A stretch of DNA of 64,000 nt from Platanthera guangdongensis (taxonomy: Eukaryota; Streptophyta; Magnoliopsida; Asparagales; Orchidaceae): NCBI GenBank assembly GCA_039583875.1, contig CM077158.1, positions 121,765,900-121,829,899 on the forward strand, given 5' to 3'. Below, piece after piece: positions 57,401-64,000 of this stretch. The notes under the pieces were generated by a model, which had not been told where the DNA came from, made no database searches, and worked only from the letters and a program-made list of their open reading frames with translations. The position numbers were made by a program, and so were the translations under genes. Every line of letters starts with the position of its first letter. The first letter of the stretch is position 1.

Positions 57401-58500
57401 CCCTGATCACTACCCAAAGACACGACCGCCTCCTTCTCTACTACATAAACAGTATTATCAGCAGTGATAATAGCTTCATTACCTGAGTAAGCCTGCATGG
57501 AGGTGAACTTCGATTTGTCTCCGGTGAGGTGATGACCACACCCGGATTCCACGATCCACTCGCTGTTGAAGTCCTCAGCAGACAAGGCCCGGACACAAGT
57601 GCCCGTCATAAAAGCTCCGCCCCATCCTGCTTCTTCACTTCTCGAGCAAGCTTCCTCCTTTCCCGCAGCATGCCCAGGCTGCAGTTTGACCTTGCAGTCC
57701 CGCTTGAAGTGCCCTCGCTGATGACACCGGTAGCACTTCAGATTCTTCTTCCAGTCCTTAGGAGCATTGCTCCTCTCCGGTGGATATGAAGTTGAAGTCT
57801 CCTTCTCACCAGCGGCCTGCACCTTCTTCTTCTTCTTCCCTTCCCATCCTTTCTTCTTGCCAGAGAAGAGAGCTTCGCTGCCTTCCTGATTCAGATTCAC
57901 TCCAGCCATCTGCCTTGCTAAGCTCTCGTGCGAGGCAAGCAGATTCTCCAGCTCCAGCAACGACGGCTGAGTAGCCCACCCTTGAACAGATGTTACAAAG
58001 GCCACATACTCCTTCCGCAAGCCGCGGATAATGTGCCTTTTCATCTTTACCTCAGAGATAGGCTCATCAGGATCCAGTGCCGACAGCTCAGCGCACAAGC
58101 TCTTCATCTTTAAGAAGTACTTGGAGATGGAAAGGTCTCCCTGAGTTGCCCTGGCCAACTCATTCTCCAGGAACTGAAGCCGCGCCACATTCTTCCTATT
58201 GAACAACTCATCAATGGTTGTCCAAATATCAGCAGCCGACTCACACCCAATGATGTGATCGAACAGTTCCGGAGACACGGCTCTCTTCAGAATGAACTCC
58301 GCCTTAGCATTTGTTCTTCTCCAGAGCCTAACCTGCTCTGCAGTACCGAACGCAGCAGTAACTTCCTGTCTGTCGTCACCACCGACGACTTCCCACAGCT
58401 CCTCGCCAAGAAGATAACTCTTCATGCACGACTTCCACTTCTTGAAGTTAGTCGGCGTTAAGAGTTCAATGCCCAGACCTCTTGCAAAACTCCCTTCCAT
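54415..58500 (-). pseudogene. COP2c gag-pol polyprotein, two premature stops
   Basis: ATG at 58500 (MEGSFARGLG); the product would be 1361 aa, normal for plant copia. Order: gag capsid, CCHC knuckle CYRCHQRGHFKRDC near residue 250, protease EWIVESGCGHHLTG with Glu where the active-site DSG Asp belongs, integrase HHCC (HEMLEHVG; CAGCQYGKAH), the DDE residues in HGDLMG, RTDNGGEF and NGVTEWN, RT with YVDD at 55369-55380, RNase H with TEAEYKAS and ADIFTKPLSKG. TAG at 55720-55722 (Glu in siblings) and TGA at 55240-55242 (Ser in siblings) are the only nonsense codons; the frame is otherwise continuous to TGA 54415-54417, which overlaps the LTR. Confidence 0.95.
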
Positions 58501-58643
58501 TGCAACACCTGTTGGCACCCTTCAGAAGCTCCGAGTAACAACGCAGGTTGATCACCACTCAATCACTGAGTAACAACACTGGCTGACTTCCGCTCACGCT
58601 ACTGAACCTCAGAAACCTCAGAAACAACCTGCCTCTGATACCA
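58501..58643 (-). other. COP2c 5' leader with Met-tRNA primer site
   Basis: 143 bp. On the minus strand TGGTATCAGAGG (58632-58643) starts directly at the LTR end. No upstream ATG frame of note. Confidence 0.88.
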
Positions 58644-60265
58644 TGTTAAATTTTCTCAACGTGGTCAGCAAGATAGCCCAAACGCCAAATTAATATCTTC
58701 GGAACTACCCAGTTCGCACGTTGAACCAGCGGAACCAAGGACTAGAGATAACACCCAACAAACAATGGAAGCACAAGCAGGTCTTTTATACATTCACTTC
58801 TTTACAACACGAGGCATACATAGCGAGACATGATTTCGCTAGTATAACAGCTGTAAACAGAAAGCACCAAAAAACAAGCCGGGCGGACAGCACCGGAGTC
58901 CGCCGAGACCGCGAGGTCGCCGAGGTCGCCGAGACCGCTGAGCTCGCCCAAGCTATGCTGCAATCCGCCGAATAGACACGGAGTCCGCCGAAGCCGCGAG
59001 GCCGCGCGGACACACCGTTATTCGCCTCATGCTGAACCTGAACTGAGGAACACCCCTACCCGCCTAAAGCCGGCGGACAGGTTATTGAAGCTGGCAAAGA
59101 TGAAACAGAACTGACAAGCCGCAGAGCGACCTCCTGCTGAGTCCGCAGAGACCGCACACTTCCAAGCACTTGACCGAAGTCACATCCAAACTCCTGGCTC
59201 CTTGAAGCTATCCGCGCGACCTGCACACAGCAAACCGTCAGCCTGAAACAATCCGCGCGGACTGACAAACACAGACCGCAGCTCCTTGCACACCCCAACT
59301 TACTGTTCACACAAGTTACTTAGGTTACTGTAGATGTGCCAGGGGGGTCCTATTTATAGGCAGGGTGAGGAGTGTGATCACCGCCCAAGAGATAGCGACA
59401 CCGCCCCAGCTCGCGCGATAGAAAACCTCCGTCCGCTGAGTCCGCAAGGACTTAGCCGGATACCAAGGAAAACCGCCAGGAGCAAGGCAACCATTGACGA
59501 ACTCCCTGCAGTCCGCCCAAGCGATGCGGACAAGGCATCAGCCCGCAAAGCTCCAACCACTGCAGGACAGCAACCCCCTTCAATGGCAGTCCGCACCAAC
59601 CCGAGGCAGTCCGCAAGACTCACACCTCAATCCGCCACAAGTCCACGACCAAAGGCAGATAGTAACAGTCCGCCCGGTCACAGCAGACTTGGAGGATACG
59701 TCGGACACCATGAACTTGACACAGGGTGTGACCAAGTCCAAAACCATCAAGGGCCAATGCGAGCATGGAGAACACGAACTCCCGTCCGCCAAACACCCTA
59801 GCACAGACCGCCATCAGTCCGCGAGCTCCTCGCACTTTTCCAACGCAGCAGCTTCCTCCCGGACTCCAAACACCAGTCCGCCAACCGGTCTCCACAGCAG
59901 AGCACCTGCTGTAATCACCAGAACTTGACAAGGCCTCAGCCAAGCTCTAAGCCCAGTCCGCAATAGCCAATACCGCAGACACACCAGTCCGCAAGCTTCC
60001 CGCGAACATGAGCCAACCCGCCTACCAGCACAAACTTGCACCCGCGGCTACTGAGCAATGCACCAGTCTGCAAGCCTCCATCCGCTCAGGCCGCATAGTC
60101 CGCGGACTCCAAGCAACAACCCGCTCAGAAGACAGCCGGCTTCTCACTAGACCTTCCACCAGGCCGCACAACACATTCCGCCCAGTCCGCCTAGTCCGCC
60201 AAAGCTGTCCGCCCCAGGCCGCCCGGCCTGTCCGGTCACCCACTTCCACTTCACAAATTTCAACA
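58644..60265 (-). repeat. COP2c 5' LTR (1622 bp)
   Basis: TGTTAAATTTTCTCAACGTG to AAATTTCAACA on the plus strand. It differs from the 3' LTR by a few percent plus two deletions. Confidence 0.94.
59351..59358 (-). promoter_or_regulatory. COP2c 5' LTR TATA box
   Basis: TATAAATA on the minus strand, in GCCTATAAATAGGAC; same LTR position as in the sibling elements. Confidence 0.75.
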
Positions 60266-60270
60266 GTTGC
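60266..60270. repeat. COP2c target-site duplication, right (GTTGC)
   Basis: Identical to 52842-52846. Confidence 0.95.
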
Positions 60271-62427
60271 GATACGGGAGTGGCCTGAGCTTGCTACGGT
60301 AGCGGAAGTCCGGAGCTTTCTGGGGCTTGCCGGCTATTATAGGCGCTTCGTAGAGAACTTCTCACGGATACCGTTACCTCTCACTACTTTGACGATGAAG
60401 GAGCAGAAGTTCGTTTGGACGCCGGAGTGCGCGCGAGCTTTTGAGGAGTTGAAATGTCGGTTGACCACGGCGCCTGTGCTGAGTTCGCCATGTGGGACCG
60501 AAGGTTATGAGATTTACAGCGATGCTTCGGGCAGCGGTTTGGGTTGCATGCTACTGCAACACGGAAGTGTAATAGCTTATGGCTCGAGACAGCTAAAAGT
60601 GCATGAAAGAAACTATCCGGTCCATGACTTGGAGTTAGCGGCCGTGATTTTTGCCTTGAAGCTGTGGAGGCATTATTTGTACGGTGTGAAAATTGATATC
60701 TACACCGATCATAAGAGCCTGAAGTATCTGATTGATCAGAAAGATCTGAATATGCGGCAGTGTAGATGGATGGAGTTCTTGGGAGACAATATATTCAAGA
60801 TCCACTACGTGCCTGGTAAAGGGAATGCGGTTGCGGACGCGTTGAGTCGCCGAGCCCCAACTCAAGCCAATTGGCTATCGGTGCATAATGAGTGGTTGGT
60901 GCGGGAGTTGGAGGCGTTGGAGATTGTTTGTGTGGATAAGCAATCAAGTGCTGAAGCAGTACTGAATTGGACTGAAGTCCAATATGACCTAGCTGATCGG
61001 ATTCGGCAGGCTTTGGATATGGATGTCCATATGAAGCAGTTCATGGTAGAGGCTCTGGATGGGTCAAATTCCCAATTCGTTGAGGAGGACGGATTGCTTT
61101 GGAAAGACGGTCGTCTGTGCGTCCCAAGTGTGGGCAATTTGCGGGTGGAATTGTTGTTCGAGGCACACCATACCAAGTACTCGATTCACCCGGGGAGCAC
61201 GAAGATGTACCGCGATGTAAAGAAACTGTTTTGGTGGCCGGGCTTGAAGAAAGATGTGGCGCTCTATGTGGCGAAGTGCCAAACTTGCGCCTTGGTGAAG
61301 GCCGAGTGCCAAAAGCCGGGAGGATTTCTTAAGTCTTTGCCTATTCCGGAGTGGAAATTCGACGAAATCTCTATGGAATTTGAGCACGGTTTGCCAAGGT
61401 AGCAAAATGGGAACGACGTCCATTTGGGTGGTCGTGGATCGGTTATCGAAGGTGTCGCATTTCATTCCGCATAGGAAGGATGATCCGGTGGAGAAGTTGG
61501 CAAAACTGTATGTGGATAACATTGTATGGCTTAACGGTGTGCCCCGCAGCATCGTGAGTGACCGAGATGGGCGGTTCACGTCCAATGATTGGAGGCTTGT
61601 GCAGCAAATGTTGGGAACAAATCTAAAATTCAGCACAGCCTTCCATCCATAAACAGATGGGCAGACCGAGAGGGTCAATAGAACTATGGAAGACATGCTT
61701 CGCATGTGTGTCTTGGATTTTGGAAAGCAATGGGAAGACCATCTTTACTTGGTGGAGTTCGCGTACAACAATAGCTACCAAGCCAGTATTCAAATGGCGC
61801 CCTTCGAGGCCCTATATGGTAGAAAATGTCGCACGCCGTTGTCTTGGCTAGAAACAGGTGAGTCAAAGTTGTATATGCGATTAGAAGTGGAGGATGCTAC
61901 TTCTTTGGTGAGAACCATTCGGGAGAGGTTGCTTATCGCTCAGGACCGGCAAGCGAAGTACTATAATGCCAAGCACAGGAACGTGGAGTTCGCTGTGGGC
62001 GACTATGTGTACTTAAAGATCAAGCCGTTCAAGGGTGTCTTGCGGGTGCGGCGATTGAAAAAGCTAAGCCCGAGGTACCTTGGGCCGTTTGAGGTTTTGG
62101 AGCGGGTTGGTGAAGCAGCCTATCGGTTGAAGCTCTCAGTGGAGCTAAGTGGTTTGCATGATGTATTCCATATTTCGGTGCTTCGGATGGCGTTGCAAGA
62201 GCCATCACAAGTGGATCGCGGTTGATCAAGTGCCGGTGGATAGTGGGTTGACGACGAAAATCAAGCCTGTGCGGATTGAGGACTAGAATGTCAAGCGGCT
62301 ACGCAATAAAGAGATCAGGATGGTCAAGGTCCGTTGGGACAATTGCGGTCTTGAGGAGCCCTCTTGGGATCGAGAGCAGACTATGCTTGACGAGTATCCG
62401 GAGTTTTTCCGCTCAGGTACAATTTAA
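60266..62427 (+). pseudogene. GYPB1 pol part 2: RNase H, integrase, chromodomain
   Basis: [20 protein letters not shown] continues RT; RNase H has [10 protein letters not shown] and TDHKSLKYL; the integrase finger is HHTKYSIHPGS and CQTCALVKAEC. The first catalytic Asp is lost (ISMEFEHG; GYPB2 has ISMDFVHG). TAG at 61400-61402 and a one-base gain near 61420 follow; then the core with IVSDRDGRF, TAA at 61650-61652 (CAA in GYPB2), and a long open stretch to 62225. A one-base gain near 62216 and TAG near 62284 break the chromodomain (VKRLRNKEIRMVKVRW), which ends at TAA 62425-62427. Confidence 0.92.
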
Positions 62428-62469
62428 TTTTGTACATGTATTTCCTTTATATATAATTTCGTGGACGAA

Positions 62470-62491
62470 ATTCTTTTATGAGGGGGAGAGT
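62470..62491 (+). other. GYPB1 polypurine tract
   Basis: ATGAGGGGGAGAG ends one or two bases before TGTAACGCCCCG. Confidence 0.8.
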
Positions 62492-64000
62492 TGTAACGCC
62501 CCGAAACTCAAAAGAGCGACGGGGGATGTTTTGGGCCAGATTTGGAATCTGGCAGTAGGCACACGGCCTGGGACACAGGGCGTGTCCGAGGGCGTGTCAG
62601 GCTGGAGTCGACGATTTGGTCGAGAGGTCGACGATTTTGGAGTCGACGATCGTCGAGCAGAGAATACGGCCTGAGACACGGGCGTGTCTCAGGGCGTGTC
62701 GGGCCCGTGTCGACGATCGGCCCGGGGTGCCGACAAATTTCGCTCGATGAAGTGTCGAGACAGGGCACACGACCTGAGATACGGGCATGTCTCAGGGTGT
62801 GTCGAGCCCGTATCGACGATCGTCCAGCGAAGTCGACGATTTTCGCTCGATGATGTGTCGATACAAGGCAGACGGCCTAGGACACGGGCGTGTCCAAGGC
62901 TGTGTCAGGCAGTCGACGAACTTTGCTCGACGAAGTGTCGAGATCGTGAGAACGGCCTGGAGCCCAGGCGTGTTCGAGTGGACACGGGTTAGGACACGGG
63001 CGTGTCCAGGAACCCGTGTTGTTCTCGAGTTATTTTCGGGATAAATCGATGGGGGCACACGGCCGACCACATGGCCCTGTCAGTTGGAACACGGGTGTGT
63101 CATGTAGAACACGGGCATGTCTGATGCCTGTGTGTTATTCCAGGTGCGTCGATTTTGATGGTGAATGGGGGACACGGCCCTGGACACGGGCCTGTGCTAG
63201 GCCGTGTTCGGTCCAAATTGTACATGTCATGTAGAACACGGTTGTAGTGTAAGCCGTTGGCATAGATGAGGGTCTTCGGCGGTCTATGGCTTAAATTGAC
63301 GTGACCCATGCCAGGATGAGAAATTGCTCATTGTTTGGCCGTCAAAGTTGCGGTGGTGAGACCGGGGTGTCTATGGCTTAAATTGACATGACATTGACCG
63401 GTTCACCGAGAATGTGCCCTGAGTGAACGGGGCTTGTGTCCGTGCGTGCCAATGCATGTGATGCAATGTATATATATACTGCTTGGTTATGCTAATAAAC
63501 TGCAGGGAAGGAGCATCGCTGCCCCGAATTGGCGGCGTGATCGTTATAATTTGGTCAGCATTGCTGACCGTTGTTTTGGTTTGCCACTGTTGCGGTGGAT
63601 TGTGCTTGCAGGTACTACGGAGCCAAGCGGTAAATAGCGAGCTAAAGCCCAAGTTGCTTAGCCGGCCCTCAAAGGCCTGATTTTGAGTGTTTTCTTTTAT
63701 TCATGTATGGTCGGCCTGCATGCCGAGGTCTGAAAACATCTAATTTGAGGGAAAACAACTGTAAGGCCATAAGGCATGCACTTGTGTATTTGTACTTCAT
63801 TCCTTTTGGCGTATTAGTGGACATTCATGCTAGTGTTTGGTTCTTTATTAATGCAACAATTTTAATTGCTTACGCTAGAATGCTCTGTGTAGGACGTTGG
63901 ATTGGTTGGATGGTTTCCATTGAGTAACCACCCGGTCTGTCTGTGGTATATTATGTCGGGCCCCGACCGGACCTACTGCTATATGCTATACGACGAATAT
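62492..64000 (+). repeat. GYPB1 3' LTR, internally deleted, cut by window end
   Basis: It starts TGTAACGCCCCGAAAC. At 64000 it is about 13 bases short of the expected LTR end, judged by the match to 38877-38904. It is only about 1.52 kb because roughly 0.77 kb corresponding to about 37360-38170 of the 5' LTR is missing; the joint lies near 63225-63260. Confidence 0.92.

Larger units (their letters stand above)
52847..60265 (-). mobile_element. COP2c: complete Ty1/copia element
   Basis: 7419 bp with two LTRs, a Met-tRNA primer site, one long gag-pol frame and a purine tract, flanked by GTTGC. Same family as COP2a and COP2b. It is the best-preserved element in the window: only two stop codons in 1361 codons. 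Confidence 0.96.
36618..64000 (+). mobile_element. GYPB1: Ty3/gypsy chromovirus-type element, interrupted by GYPB2 and COP2c
   Basis: 5' LTR 36618-38904, leader and gag 38905-39814 and 51087-51545, protease-RT 51622-52846, RNase H-integrase 60271-62427, 3' LTR 62492 to the window edge. Removing the two insertions at their target duplications restores continuous homology with GYPB2. The expected left target duplication (36613-36617, TGGGA) cannot be tested because the right flank is outside the window. Confidence 0.93.

Noticed and set aside
55462..58461. Open frames on the plus strand across COP2c
   Set aside because: They are antisense shadows of the long minus-strand gag-pol frame.

Overview
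The window is plant nuclear DNA made almost entirely of nested LTR retrotransposons. All recognisable coding sequence is Ty1/copia or Ty3/gypsy gag-pol, with plant-type hallmarks: Met-tRNA primer sites, an Athila-type Asp-tRNA primer site, chromodomain-type pol ends and LTRs of 1.1-2.6 kb. I see no host gene, rRNA or tRNA gene, or CRISPR array. A large-genome flowering plant is the most economical source; I cannot name the species. Element names below (COP1, COP2a/b/c, GYP1, ATH, GYPB1/2, GYPC) are mine. || Layout, left half. 1-4314 is the 3' part of copia element COP1, which sits inside the integrase region of a second copia, COP2a (4315-8141). COP2a in turn sits in the 5' LTR of an Athila-like gypsy element, ATH. 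The junction block 'copia 3' half + copia LTR + end of ATH LTR + ATH primer site' occurs twice in tandem (up to 8702, and from 8703 to about 22521), so a roughly 4.75 kb segment was duplicated. The second copy was later split by a complete minus-strand chromovirus-type gypsy, GYP1 (13080-22142, target duplication GTCAA); the first copy still holds the empty site. The ATH internal region (22510-29644) follows with heavily broken gag-pol, then the start of its 3' LTR. || Middle. 30151-32204 is unassigned but holds a TATA box and a short ORF with intron-like breaks. 32205-36617 looks like a very long LTR in minus orientation. || Right half. 36618-64000 is gypsy element GYPB1 (plus strand; its 3' LTR runs to the window edge). 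It is interrupted by a same-family element in opposite orientation, GYPB2 (39815-51081, target duplication CTACG), and by a complete copia, COP2c (52847-60265, minus strand, target duplication GTTGC). GYPB2 itself has about 245 bp of gag replaced by 2 kb from a third gypsy family (GYPC) carrying a 34-bp palindromic satellite. || Function. Every pol carries stops, frameshifts or lost catalytic residues, so none looks autonomous. The most interesting signals are a conserved 76-77 nt phase-1 intron between gag and protease in two gypsy families, the patchwork junctions in GYPB2, the shared short palindromic motif arrays in unrelated LTRs, and the tandem duplication whose two copies date the other insertions.
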